Assembly: GCA_905183005.1 (NCBI GenBank)
Contig: CAJJDO010000057.1
Span: forward strand, 93,296-157,295
Length of the DNA stretch: 64,000 nucleotides
Direction of reading: 5' to 3'
Origin: Paramecium pentaurelia
Taxonomy: Eukaryota > Ciliophora > Oligohymenophorea > Peniculida > Parameciidae
Below, piece by piece: positions 23,005 to 36,138 of the stretch. Below the pieces are notes generated by a model. That model was not told where the DNA came from. It worked only from the letters and a program-made list of their open reading frames with translations, and made no database searches. Position numbers and translations under genes: made by a program. Position 1 is the first letter of the stretch. The number at the start of each line of letters is the position of its first letter.

Positions 23005-26000
23005 TCAAGAATATTCTGAGAATTGTTCATAACCTTAATTATACAAAATAAATAATACTGGGACTACTTTTACTGGCTATGATTTAAAAGGATTCATAGC
23101 TTTTTGATATTCATTTTATCGAACAGTACGATCTGTATCTTATGTTGTGTGATCTTTGATAATATTCATGTTTTATTTATAAGGTTTCTACTTTTATTAA
23201 TCATTTAATGAGCCTTTACTAATATGAGAATATTGTTATTGTTTTAATTCATCATTTTCTAAAATTAATCTCTAAAGATATTATGATTAATCTTCCATCT
23301 TTCTTTTCATTGTTTCATAACAATTTTCATCTTCTAATTCTGATGGTAATTTCATTTAAGGATTGCTTTTCAATAATTTTAATCTAAATCTATTGTCTTT
23401 CTCCTTTCTTACTAAATCATTGAATTTCATTGTTATTGTATTCAACTATTATGTTAAATCCATAATTGTATTCTCATATTTATTTTATAATTCTTGTTCC
23501 TTCTCTGCAAAATTCAATTACATACTTCTAGTAATCTCCTCAATTTCTTATTATAACTAATAAACTTAATTTTTGAATTTTATTGAATCATCAGAATTCT
23601 TTCTATTTTCTTCATCTAATTTCTAAATTTGAACTTTCATCTTCTTTATTAATTAATCTTAATCAATTTTTTATTTTGTAACTTCTGCTAAATCATTCAT
23701 AATTTTCTTTCTTTAGTCATCTTATTCTAAAAAATCAATAATTAATCATACTTATAAATGTTTCTTATTTTTAATTCAAATTTTAAGCCAAATCTTCATT
23801 TTACATACCCATATCATACATTTATCTCTTTAAAACATCTAATTACCTAAAAATTATTTAAATAAAATACAATTCATAATTTTCAGTTATTGATTATAAT
23901 TTTTAATTTAAGGTATCATAATCATTATCTCTTTCTTTAAGTAGATTCTCTAATGTCATCATTTTTGATCCATTTTATTCACATACATCAATTAATTCTT
24001 CTATTCTCTTATTTAATTTTTCCATATCATTTAATTATTATTCACTTAATAATTCAAAATGTTTAGCTTTTTCTTATTATTTTTTTAAATTCTTCATTAA
24101 TTATTCAGAATGATCTTATTCATATTTAATAGTTTATTAATATTAAGTAATACATTATTCAATTTATGCTTATACTTCTAATGAATATTATATTTTCATA
24201 TCTTCTATTTTTTATTCACTTGACTATTCTAAATTAATATATCTTTATTCCAATAATTGTAACTAAATTAATTTTAAATAATTACCTAAGTTTAATTATT
24301 TTTTAATTAATTTTCTAAAGTGTCATTATCTTTGACAACAATATCTAATTTCATCTCAAGATCTTTAACTTTATCATTTTTATTTTTCATCTCTTAACTT
24401 AATTCATCTCTTTATTCTTCTAAGATCTTCAATTATTTACAAATTTCATCTAATCTTAAACTCATTTATTTTAATGCCTATTCTTTAAGATGTATATTTT
24501 TTGCCATCTTAACACATTCTGTCTCTTTCTAATTATATTAACTATCAAAATCTTCTTACATTCTTATTAATATAAATATTTTACTTGTTAATTAATGTTT
24601 ATAATTAATTCATTTAATCTTGTAAACTTTAATTTGAAAATTTTAATGTAGATATCATTTAATCTTTTATTTCTATCTCCTTTTTATTCTCCTAAGTTAT
24701 ATTCTTCTCTTTCTCTTACCAAATCAATAAATTATTATTTAATTCATTTTATTTTGTTTCTAATTCCATTTTATATTATTCTAATTCTTTAATCAATTCA
24801 TTTTCTATTTAAATTCTTTAAGTTTATAATTATTCTTAATGTTTAAGTTTGATTTCTTCAATTAACTATTTATTTTTATTGCTTAAATTTCTTAATTCCA
24901 ATTCATAGAAATCTTTTTATTTATGAGATTCTCTATCAAATTCAATCTATCTATCTTCCATTGTCCCTTATAATATTCTTTAAGTTTAATTTAATTATTC
25001 ATTAACATCATGTAATTATTTATTATCAGCCACCATTATATCTAATCTAGATTCTAAATCATTTATTCTCTTCTCTTAAGCTAATATAGTTTAACTCATC
25101 ATTTCAATTTTATGAATTTTAGATGCTAAATCTACTTTAACATTTTCATAATCAGCTAAAGTTGAATCTCTGACTTTAATTTCAATTTAGAATTCCATCA
25201 ATTTTTATTGTTATTCTTAAATTAATGCTTGTAATTCTGATTTTTCAAATTATAACTTATCAATTCTATTATCTACTTAGTGTATTTCACTTTTTCTCAT
25301 TTCATCAATTTAATTAATTTATTATTAGTATTTCCCTGCCCATTCTTTTCTAGTTTTATTAATTTCCTCATCTTTCTCATTTAATAATCTTTTTATTTAA
25401 TTTTGCATCTACTCATTTTTCATTGTCAATGTTTGATTTATAGCTACAATCTTCTCATTTTCCAACAAAACTATATTCAATTTATCTTCGTAATTCTTAG
25501 ATAAATCTTAAAGACTTGCTTAATAGTTTTATAGATCATTGGTTAATTTTTCATTTTCTTGAAATTAATCATTGAGAAATGTTGTAAGACGTTCATTTTC
25601 AATAACAAGTAATGAAACCTTATTTTCCAATTCGAGATTTTTTATCTTCAAAATCTTTTAGGCTGCTTCGGTAAATGACTTCTCAACTATACTTGAACCA
25701 TCATCATTTTCAGTGTTGACTTTCTTGGCTGATTAAGATAATACATATTTATTATCTGAACCTTGGCTATCTGGATTCCATTTTCTTTTTGAATTGTCAA
25801 TTAATACTTCTAATCAAATGTCATAGCACTGAAATTATTCTCTTTATGTCCTGATTTACTTTTGTTATCTGATTAAGGTGCTTATTGTAATGTAGCTAAT
25901 GATGGGATGGGAACTTTTAAAACGTATTTAGGTGTGGAATGTTGAAATTTGTCTTCAGACTCTTTGAATCCACTACTTTGATTTGCTGACCTGAGTGTAG

Positions 26001-26028
26001 GTTGTATGATGGAATGATAAGGAATCAT
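23005..26028 (-). CDS. long coiled-coil protein
   Basis: Six exons; introns 25810-25829 (20), 24529-24559 (31), 24263-24285 (23), 23847-23870 (24) and 23727-23751 (25); 966 residues. A Ser/Gln-rich N-terminus of about 125 residues is followed by almost continuous heptad coiled coil (residues about 130-870) full of Leu, Glu, Lys and Gln, ending in a short basic tail. No motor, enzyme or membrane motif is visible. Proteins of this shape in ciliates are usually cytoskeletal, centriolar or basal-body scaffolds (inference). The start ATG 26028 is preceded by a 64-bp spacer to the stop of the upstream gene. The 20-nt first intron (GTG...TAG) is one of the shortest here. Confidence 0.8.
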
Positions 26029-26092
26029 AAATTTGAATTTTTAATTAATATTCTGTTAAGATGTATCTATTTATATAAGAATATAGTAAAAT

Positions 26093-27744
26093 TCAAAATC
26101 TCATAAATGGTTTCTTTGGAGGAGTCTTACATTAAGCAGAACGATAATTTGGAGATTTGCTTCTTGTATTAAATCTATCATTCAATAATTCCTTATATTT
26201 GAGTTCAAACATAGTGGGTGTTCTAGATTTCATTTTAATTTAAGAGTCATCTTGATTTTCTATCAATAAAAATTATATATACCTTCAATTACAGCTATAT
26301 CTCTCAAATAAAATAATCCTTACATATTCTAATAATTACAATAAATTAATTTCTTCTATTAATCTATTCTTGTGACTACTACTCTATAGCCTGGTCTTAA
26401 AGTGAAGATATCTCCACTTAAAGATTTACAAGTATTTAATGCTGTTCCATATTGATTTTATTATGATGAAATTGAATTAGCAATAGTTTTTTGAGATATT
26501 TAACTTTATCTACTTGCATATTATTAAGGCTATCTTAATTTTTAATTAGTATTAGATGAGAGTAGAGTTGATTGATGATGTAAAAATGGATATTAAGTAG
26601 ATAAGAAATTTGAAGATGAAATATGTGTTTATATAGTGTCTCTCTTATTATCATCTAATATTTTATTACTGAATTAATTATTCTATTATGATTATCCTTA
26701 ATTAGTGCTATTTTCAAATAATTTTAAGAATTCTTAGTTATCATTTTATTGATAGGAAAGTTCAGATTTTGGATCAATTGATGATTTACTTATAGATTTA
26801 CTAATAGAATTATTGAGTTTCTATAAATCAACTTAGATAGCCATATCTAATTTAAATTCAGTGATATTTCTAACTTCTTATTATTAATTTGGAAGTTTAA
26901 AATAATTCATTTATTTAGCTACTTAATCCTATCGATCTGTATGTCTTCTAGAAATGGCAATATTTTATTCAAAACTTTCTTAACTATCAGAACGTTTTCT
27001 ATCTTCCTACTAAAATTTTGAACTTTATTTCATTCTAATTTCTTCTATATATTTTTAATTTCTCTATTGTTTTAATTATTATTATTATTAATTAGTACTC
27101 TCTATAATAATATAATATATTAATATACCACTCATTTCATTATCATATTCCTCTTCCATAATTTATTATAAAGTTTTTGTTTATAAGAGTCCTTCTCCTC
27201 CTTCATTACTACTACTTCCTGATTCTTCATCTAAACTAGTATCCATTTTCTTAGCTATCAATGGATTTCCATCTAATGTTATTGCTTTTCGTTATTATTA
27301 TTATTATTATGGTTATTACATTACATTTGGATTCATATCACTTGAATTAGTTATTGATATTGATTATGATTATGATTAATTATTGATAAAAGCATTAGAT
27401 TATTTTTTATTTTCAGATGTTAATTGTTTATCAATCTTGAAAATATTTGTCATCTTCTTCATTACCATATTAGGTTAACCAAGCAAATTATAATCATCTT
27501 ATTTTTACAATGACATATCAAACAAATGAGAAAATAATAAAAGCATACTTAAATCAATATAAATATAATACCTTTTCTATAAAAAACAATTAATTCTATC
27601 TTTCAATAGTTAACTATCAATAATTTAAGAAGTCTAAAGTAGATTATCTTCTTATGATGCTTTCTCCATGAATTTAAATTACTTAGTTGCAATAGTCATA
27701 CGTGATGCTCTAGAATTTCTTGAAAGTACAGAGTTCTTACTCAT
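26093..27744 (-). CDS. Gln-rich protein, possible C-terminal part of the adjacent cyclase
   Basis: 525 codons if started at ATG 27744; introns 27548-27571 (24), 27102-27128 (27) and 26260-26282 (23). The sequence is rich in Ser, Gln and Asn with several poly-Gln runs (about residues 118-128 and 180-190) and an acidic Ser/Gly patch (DEESGSSSNEGGEG). The last 110 residues are more globular (LRPGYRVVVTRI...MQGLFYLRDIAVIEE), perhaps an SH3-like fold (weak). Its ATG overlaps the TGA of the cyclase by 4 nt (ATGA, 27741-27744), which is implausible for two eukaryotic genes; a 26-nt intron at 27796-27821 (GTATTAAT...TTAAAG) would fuse both frames into one protein. Confidence 0.65.
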
Positions 27745-30700
27745 TTTAGCTTATTAACTCTTATCATATTGTAATCCTAATGATAATTTCTACTTCTTTA
27801 ATTTTAATTATAAATTAATACTTCAATATTTACATCATATTTGAATTCAGGATCATAATAATCATTATTATTACCTAAAGGAAAACTGATCTTTCCATAA
27901 TTATTTGTAAAATCATCATAAATTGCTTTAGCTTTAGCAAATTCCAAATATATTATCCACATTTCCAAATCTTCCACATTCTTACTATTTAATAAAAATC
28001 TTCTCTCTCCCATTTCTTTGTTTTTCTTATACCATAATGTGGAACTTATAGATAATGGAAAATTAGTCTCTCCTTACTCTCTTACATCTAATGGAATCAC
28101 TGAATATATTCCTTTTAATGGAATAGTACAAAGAGGTAATTCCTTTTTTAACATATCCTATTTTGTATAATAACATCTCATTTCCTTTCCATCTAATACC
28201 CAATATCGAGGTGCCCATGATACATTTTATTTTGATTTCTTCTCTAATATACCTTCTTTTAAAATTGTATTTATGTTGTTATTATTTTTTGTTAATTTAT
28301 TAGAAATCTATTTTAATATAATTGATCTCATGGCCTTTGATGATAAATTTTCAAATTTATATTAATTATTTTAAGCTAATTGAATATTGCTATTATCTTC
28401 TTATTTTTATTTAGATTATCCTATTCCAAAAGTAGCTCTTAAAACTAAATTTCTAACAGAACCACTTGATTATCTTGCTTTGAAATTTTGAGTAGATTAC
28501 TATACTAATTAATTATTTTATTCTGCCATGACCCAATGAAATTACAACTTCTTACTTTCTATTCTTTCATCTATTTCAAATGCCAAAGGTAATAATTATA
28601 TAGCCTCTGCAGCTGCTTTATGTAATTGTCTACGTTATTTAAATGTGATTCTTTAATATAAACAATCTCTCATAAAAGGACATGTAAATCTATAATATAT
28701 GTTTTGTTCTTAGACTTCCATTGTCTCAATGAAATCTTTTTGTTCTAATTCATCCATCATTTTTTACAATCTATTATTAACTGCAACTTTAAATGGATTG
28801 ATTCTACTCAACATTTGGATATCAAATATATCACCAATTATACTTGCTACTTTTAATATTAATTGTTCTAAACAAGGCAATCTTATGTTATATAAATTAT
28901 AATTACTTATCTATAATTGGACCATTTACTGCTACACGATCACAAGGAGCATCAATAATTATACTCTCTTCATAATTGATTAAATTAATTAATTCTTTTG
29001 TTATTGTAGCACTTTTATTTCCAATCTTAATATATCCTTAATCAATTAAATTTTGTGTAAAATTTAATACCATTAGTGGTACACCAGAGGTTTTTAAATA
29101 AATATATGATAGTAAGAGTAATTCAATATCTTATTCTATTAACTATTACTTATTTTAAAAGAATAAGAATTAATGATTCATTTCTTTATTTAATGTTTCT
29201 TGTACACAAACATCATTTATTATTGATGGATCTCTTTTTCTTATTTCTTCTTATGTTGCTTTTACATTTTCAATATCAAATTTAGATATATTAAATGAAT
29301 ATCTAATCATTTTAGCAAATTCATCATCTTTTCCTTTTCTTTCTATTCCTTTTAATTAAATAATACTATAGAAATTTTATTCTATAGCATCTTCTAATCT
29401 ACTTATACCATCCATAGCTATTTCTTCTTATGATTTTTTCTTTTCAGCTGTTTTTACTTGAAGTGTCATTTCATGAAAATTATCACGATACAATCCTAAT
29501 ACTTATATTCTATCATATGTTTTTATCATTAAACTTATTATCTTAAAAGTTAAATTATCATAATTTTGCATATCATCCAAACAAAGTATAACTGGACATA
29601 TTATATTACTATATTTTATTGAATATTTAATGACTTATCTAATATTAGATTATTTAATATCCCATCCTAATTCTTCAGGTGATCTACCAATATAAAGATT
29701 TTAATATTTTTCTGGTACTTATTCAAAATAATTACTAAAGAATTACAAAGTCTTTAAAAATATATTTAACAAAATATTTACAATTTTTTTTAATTCTTAT
29801 TGATTTTCATCATCATTACTTTTTGGAGGGAAATTATCAACTCTAGAAATACATTTCAAATCTAATATCTCTTTAAGTAGATTGATTGTATTTTGAGAAT
29901 ACAATGATTCATCAATCATTAATTAGAATAATGATAAATCTGGTTCTCTTTCCAATCTTTTAGAATATAGAATAAAAATTTATTTCAAAATCTAACGTAG
30001 TCCTCACTAATCAGATTAAATTCAATACCATTCAATTTATATGATCTAGTTACAGGATTTAATTATGAAGTCAAAATTTAAGGCATTTCTCCATATTTCC
30101 AAGGATTATATTAATTACTATTTAATTTTTCTTATACTCTATGAAGTACTTTCTTAATTAACATGGTTTTACCAACTCCAAAAGAACCCTTAATAATAAA
30201 TAATCCTAAAAATAATATATAATATTAATAAAACCTTTTTTATCAATTCCTCTCATAATTTTATCTACTTAATTAAGTATTTTTTTATAAGGTTCTTCTC
30301 TACCAAAAATTTATTAATTAGCAAATTCTGTTTTTCTTTTAAAACCAAATGCATAATTATTAGTTCTCAAAATTGGAAAGAAATTACCAGGTGTACTTGC
30401 TTAAGATTTTTCTAATGGAACATAAATTTCAACTGGTTAATTTTTACCTTTAACAATTTATGATCTCAAAAATTAAAAACTAAGATTATGTTCTGCACTC
30501 TTTGCTGTTTCAGAACATACAAGTATTTTATATTCTTTTTCTTCACATGCTGCTTGCATTAAACGTGCTGCCAAATTAACTGAATCTCCTAATACAGAAT
30601 ATTCTCTTCTTGATCCACTTGTTCCTACAACTCCAGCAAATACAGTACCAGTTACTATACCTATTGCACAACCACAATTTATTTTTGGTAATTCTATTCT

Positions 30701-32226
30701 CATCAATTAAGCTGTTAATATTGATCTTACTGCATCATTTTAATGTGATAAAGGAGGCAATCCAAATACTATAATTAATGTTGAACCTTTATCATCCATT
30801 AATAATTTATTCAATGATCCTTCATGCATATAAATACATTTCTAAACTGTCATTATAACTCTTTATATCTATTATAATCCTTTCTCTGATTTAGCATCAT
30901 TTAAATCTATTCCCAAATTTACAAACATTACTGAAAGTCTTCTTAATTCTGCACTCCATGGTTCCTCATTTATTTCTATATATGGTAATAATGCTGCTGG
31001 TATATATGATTAAATTTCATTCCTTATAGCTTAAAATTTAGCTATTGTAATGTTATTTTTTATAAGTAATGCATCTGCTTTCATTTTTACTTTAGCTTAT
31101 GTACTTTTTATCTAAATGACTTCATAATGATTTTCATGATGTTCTACTTCTTTGCATTCAAAAAAGTTATTCACTAAATTATAAACTTATTATGAGATTA
31201 TTATCTTCCCACCCTCTGTAAGACAATGTTCAGAAGCAAAAGCTTACAATAAAGGATCACCAGTTGCTAAATATTCAATCCTATTAAATACACCACCAAC
31301 ATGTATTATACTCATTTCACCTACACCAAATCCTAATCTTTACTTTATAACTTATTACCTATTTTCACACTTAATTAAATCCCTTGTTCTATCGTTGTCT
31401 TAGTTAGCTTCTCCTAAATTAATAAAGCTGATTGGATTGCCTATTTAAGTAATGTCTCTATCTATTAAACAAAATTATTCCCCTCTGGAGGTGGAGGCCA
31501 AATCACTATCATTGCATCTGACCTTATTTATATTAATACCCCCTGCAAATTTGAAAATATCACCTCCGCTTCTTCCTATTCCCTGAACTAACAATTCCAT
31601 ATATCTATTTATTGCAAATGCAATTCTCTCAGCTCCCTCTGTTCCTAATTAACTCAATTTCTCTGTTAATTTTGTGAATCCTGAAATGTCTGCAAACATC
31701 ACTACACTCTTTATATTTTATTTCTCTGGCAAATTTCTTGGTAATTTGTTCATCTTCAGATTCAACAAATGTTAAACTATTAAAGCAGGTACATAACCCA
31801 AGATTGACATTGCTGATTATGATTACGTTTGCGAATTTAACATATTATATATTTAATTAGTCCTAATAATCTTATAATTATTTCCTCTTTTCAAAATACT
31901 TTTCTTAAAATCTCTTAAACCTATTACATTTCCCCTTATTCTTAATTACTATATTACAATAATTTACCATAACATATTTTTAATACATATTCTTCCCTAT
32001 TATTATCTTCACCTTTGAGTTTCCTATCTAACTATCTAATTTCTTAAATATTCAAATAATCAAATGCATATATTATAATATTTTGGAAGGAATTGATACT
32101 AATGAGAATTCTTAAGAAAATCCATACTCTAGAATCTTTTATTATTTTTAAACAAATAAGAGCATAAAATAACCTCATTAATGATTTATACACTGTCTAT
32201 ACATTTACTTATGCTATCAACATCAT
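27741..32226 (-). CDS. soluble-adenylyl-cyclase-like protein: two class III cyclase domains, P-loop NTPase, PH-like domain
   Basis: About 1442 residues after removing introns 31921-31949 (29), 31518-31539 (22), 31333-31358 (26), 30206-30234 (29), 30003-30028 (26) and 28882-28906 (25). Order: helical N-terminus; cyclase domain 1 (about residues 163-330) with both metal-site segments, ADISGFT and GGDIFKFAGDAM; cyclase domain 2 (about 395-555) with MFVNLGID, DDKGSTLIIVFGLPP, GTVFAGVVGTSGSRREYSV and GDSVNLAARLM; NTPase module with Walker A GSFGVGKT (about 640) and Walker B PVILCLDD; a helical region like that of ADCY10; and a PH-like segment (about 1283-1400; APRYWVLDGKEMRCYYT...MWIIYLEFA). Expected product cAMP. 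The N-terminus is uncertain: ATG 32226 is the first in frame, ATG 31843 a later option, and coding-like sequence reaches 32356. Confidence 0.88.
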
Positions 32227-32603
32227 AAATAATTATTTCCTATGTTTCAAATCGACAATCCTAAAAATTGTGTTTTAAATGTCATAATGGATATTTCTGC
32301 AATGTGCCAAAATATTCAAATAAAAATCTGGAATTATTGAGACTCGAACCTTTCATTTGAATATATACACCTAGTTATTTCTAAAGAAATCTTTCTTAAA
32401 AAAATAATTTCTTTATGATTTACATACAAATCTATTAGTATATTTATTAATAATATCTTATATACAGATATTTAAACAATAATAACAAAGTAGAAGAATA
32501 AAACTATATTTAATATTAAGTTAAATAAAAATTTATAGAGTATTGCTCAAATCTAAAAAATATTTTTAAATAATGGCTTATTATTTTTTTTGATGAATAT
32601 TTT
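32227..32603. other. upstream region of the cyclase with broken coding-like frame
   Basis: On the minus strand, ATG 32356 opens a very protein-like frame (FLFEYFGTLQKYPL) which meets TGA after 24 codons and then resumes in the same frame (DCRFETQEIIIYDVDS). No GT...AG pair of normal length removes the TGA. The rest, up to the stop of the neighbouring protease, looks noncoding. Confidence 0.4.
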
Positions 32604-33530
32604 TCAATATATTTGATAGGCTTGATTTAATATTCCACAGGTATTATTAGGTAGTAGTTTAATAATTCCATTCTCACCCCAACCTGTTCCGAATGAATTC
32701 TAAACAACCCAATTGTTGTTTGAATCAAACCCTATGGCAAGTGCATAATGATTAATTAAATTTTCAGAACAATTTGAAAACAATCCTGTACTATAAAATT
32801 ACCAATTTGTTGCATCCAAACCAACAGAAACAGGATAATTTTATAAGGAACTTTGTAATGATTATGATGATCCTCCAACAAATGTGTAATTATTTATAAA
32901 ATATGTACCACTCTTTGTTGCTTTACATGCTAATTGAGTACCAACATAAGGATAATTTTGAGAATTATATAGTCCATCTTTTAAAGCATATAACATAGCT
33001 TGAGTGTTAATGCCTCCATTACATCCTGATGAATTTTTCTCACAGTCAACTAGTTGCTAAACTGATACAGAAATATTTTATCCACCACCTCTTATATAAA
33101 ACCATGATTCAATAGAACTACCCACTGAAAATGCCCATCCAGCAGCACAAGACCCTTAATTATAAACTGTTGTGTAATTTCTCCAATCTACTGCTTACAA
33201 TGGATTATATAAATCTTAATTTAATATTGTCATTTCTTAAATAGACTCCTTTACTTCACTTAAGTAGATTCCTACAAATTCCTCATGAGTTAAAGTCATA
33301 AATTAGTTCTCCTACATTCTGTATGTAATGTTCTATTTGCTATTATGTTCTTATATTAACTTTTTATTTTAATTGTATATCATTTCTCTATATTATCTCT
33401 CATATTATGTATTAAAATATCCATATTATTTTTACCAATTCTCAAAATCAGATGATTAAAATTAGGTGCTATTAAAATAATTAGAAATAAATAGAAAGGA
33501 AATTAATAAGGAGCCAATTAAATACTTCAT
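32604..33530 (-). CDS. papain-family pseudoprotease (catalytic Cys replaced by Gly)
   Basis: A single 308-residue frame, ATG 33530, TGA 32604-32606. It has a signal peptide, an I29-like propeptide (NQFMTLTHEEFVGIY) and a C1 peptidase fold with the His (LINHYALAIGF) and Asn (VVQNSFGTGWGENG) regions. At the active site the family pattern GSCGSCWAF reads GSCAAGWAF, so the nucleophilic Cys is Gly131. The frame is otherwise intact and disulphide cysteines such as SSGCNGG are kept, arguing for a maintained non-catalytic protein rather than decay. A binding or inhibitor-like role is possible (inference). It diverges from the kinase gene with only 84 bp between start codons. Confidence 0.92.
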
Positions 33531-33614
33531 ATTTTAATATTATTTATTTTTGATTCAATTACTTTCTTAAATTAAATATTTTTTATAGAATTTATTTAAT
33601 CAATAAATAAATAA

Positions 33615-35881
33615 ATGTCTTAATAGAATTAGTTTAACTAAATAGATGTCGGCACAATAATATCAGCACCTTCAGGATAGTATACTAATAGATAGTTTAA
33701 ATTGTCAAAACTCTTAGGATAAGGATCAGAGGGTAGTGTTTATGAAGCAATTCCAATAAATTGGTGTTTAAATTAGAATAAAGTTGCTTTAAAATTCTCA
33801 ACTTTTACTAAAGATTATGCTAGATAGTTTTATAAAAAAATTATAGATTATTAGAATACATATGAAAATTATAATAGCTCTAATTATCAAGCTTCAAACA
33901 TTATAAGAATTTATGATTTTTTTGATTATTCTTTTTATTTCGTTTTAGTAATGGAATTAGGAGATATTGACCTATATAAATATATGGAATAGAATAAAAA
34001 AACATTAACAATTTAGTAAAAGTATTCAATTTGTTTATAAGTATTAAATTTATTTTTATTAGATTTTATAATCAATAGTCTTTTTACATAAATAAAAACT
34101 AGTTCATAGGGATATCAAACCAGAAAATTATTTATTTATTGACCAATAAGTTAAATTAATTGATTTTGGATTAATTAAGTAATTCAATCAAGATGAAAAA
34201 CGCATGACCAAATCTGTTGGTACAAAACTTTTTCAAGCACCTGAATTAATTGAAGGAAAATCAGATTATACAATGTCTGTTGATGTTTGGGCCATGGCTT
34301 TTGTGTTTTATGAAATTATTTCAGGAAGTTAACTGATAGACGGTATCTTAATTATGTATTATTTTATTAGCTAAAACCATCACAGAATTAGAAACTTAAG
34401 TAAAATTTCATATTACTAATCAATCCAATATATATAATAAAATTGATAGACTTGTGATTAATGATGAATGGAAACAAACAATCAAAAACATGCTTCATCC
34501 TGATCCTAATTATAGAATATCTGCAAATGATGCATAAGAAAAATTATTAAAATAGACTATAGTAATCAATCCCAAGTAAAACACATTCATTATTCCAACC
34601 TAATAACAAATAACATAAAACTTTGTAAAATAAACTCCTCTCAACGGGCAAGGCATCCAATAAATTTCCTTAATATAATAATTAAATACTTTGCTAATGC
34701 ATTTATAATAGCCTGCTAATATCATTTAATTTTAATAACAAAAAGAATAATCAATCAAATTTTTATCTAATATAAAAGATCAAATTATAAAAGTTTAAAA
34801 TTAATTAGAAAATAACCCTAATTTTGTATTATCAACTAATAGTTCTGATTCTAGTCAAGAAACTTAAAAGTAAAATTAATAGATTTGTAAGAAAGAAATT
34901 CCCCCTAGTATTAAATAAAAATTAGATCAATAAAGGTAATTGATTTAAGAAATTGAGGAAAAATCTGTTTCTAGTTAAGAAGAACTTGATTTAAATGAGA
35001 ATTTTCAGAAAATCACTACTGAATTAAATTACTTAACATAAATTACTTAGAATTTTGAGCTTAAAGATTAAGATTATAAATTAACTTAAAAAAAAGTTGA
35101 TGACTTGAGATAAAAGTAGAAACTATTTATGAAAAAAGAAATTTTAGAATAGAATCTAAAAGAGTTATAGGATCAATGTAAAAATAGTAATGAAATCTAA
35201 CTTTAGAAAGATATTGAAAATAATCAAATTAAGATTTTAAAATTAGAATAGTAAATAAATACAATTAGCTACTTGTAAACTTAGAAATTAAAATAGCAAG
35301 AAAAAATTGAATAGTTAAACTAGGAGATCAATATATTATAAATTCAAGAGTAAGAGGTTATAAAATAAAAAGATGAAATATTAGAGTTAAAGGTTAAGCA
35401 TGAATATCTAAAATTAATTTAGAATGAACTAGAGAAAAATAAACAATATATAGATAGTCTCAATTAGGAAATTGAAAGATTATAAATTTGTTAATCCTAA
35501 TCTCAATAATAATAGAAATAAATTTAAGAACTTGTAAAAGAATTAAAATAACTAGAAGATATAGAGGCAGATGTCAATGAAAAAAAAAATGAAATACTTT
35601 AAATGAAAGCTAAACTTAGGGAATTACCTATTGAAAGAGAAAAATAGGCAGTGTATTCATAAGATATTGAAAAATTAAAAAATGAATTAAAAAACTTTGA
35701 AACAATACAAAACAACATATAATCATTAAAATAATAAATAAAATAATTAAATTAATAAAAGAATTTAAAATTAGAGATGCAAGATGAGGAAACAAAATTA
35801 AAATAAGAAAAAGAATAATATGAGAAGGAACAAAAAAAATTTCCAACTAATACTGTGAGGCCAAGTGGGAGAAATTTTTGA
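33615..35881 (+). CDS. protein kinase with long C-terminal coiled coil (paralogue 1)
   Basis: Three exons; introns 34041-34062 (22) and 34343-34370 (28); 738 residues. Kinase domain at about residues 27-300: Gly-rich loop LLGQGSEGSVYEA, VALKF (Lys), HRDIKPENY, LIDFGL and APELIEG, so all catalytic motifs are present. Beyond residue 330 the protein turns Gln-rich and then coiled coil to its end. The class resembles Paramecium kinases with a divergent activation loop; substrates are unknown. The first 706 nt after the start are nearly identical to the gene at 40927, including the first intron; the remainder has diverged and only this copy has the second intron. Confidence 0.9.
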
Positions 35882-36138
35882 TTTTGCTTATTGTTAAAGT
35901 TAACATTTATAATTTATTATTGAAATGATTGATTAATATAGAATACAAGATATAAAGTGATTATCATTAATCACTTAGAGACTCTTGAAAGAGCAAAATT
36001 ACTTATTCTTAAATATTGAAGGAATGCAAGAATGTGGTTTTAACCTATAGATTTATAAATGAAAAATAAATAGCTGGAAGATATAACATATAAATTTAAA
36101 TAAAGAAGTTTAAAAAGCATCTACATAATTAAATATTT
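35882..36138. other. intergenic, no gene seen
   Basis: AT-rich spacer downstream of the kinase. Short frames near 35960-36130 look protein-like but are closed by TGA; they may be the worn 5' end of the decayed gene that follows. Confidence 0.4.

Noticed and set aside
23363..23560. Plus-strand frame over the long coiled-coil gene
   Set aside because: Shadow of the minus-strand coiled coil.
31500..31560. Loss of the second metal-binding Asp in cyclase domain 1 (KFAGG)
   Set aside because: Removing the 22-nt intron 31518-31539 gives KFAGDAMIVIW, so the site is intact.
32310..32360. tRNA 3'-half-like sequence on the minus strand (GGTTCGAGTC followed by TAATTCCA)
   Set aside because: The T-stem does not pair (AAAGG against CTCAA), no D-arm or anticodon arm fits, and the distance to a possible acceptor partner is 84 nt. 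I read it as chance.
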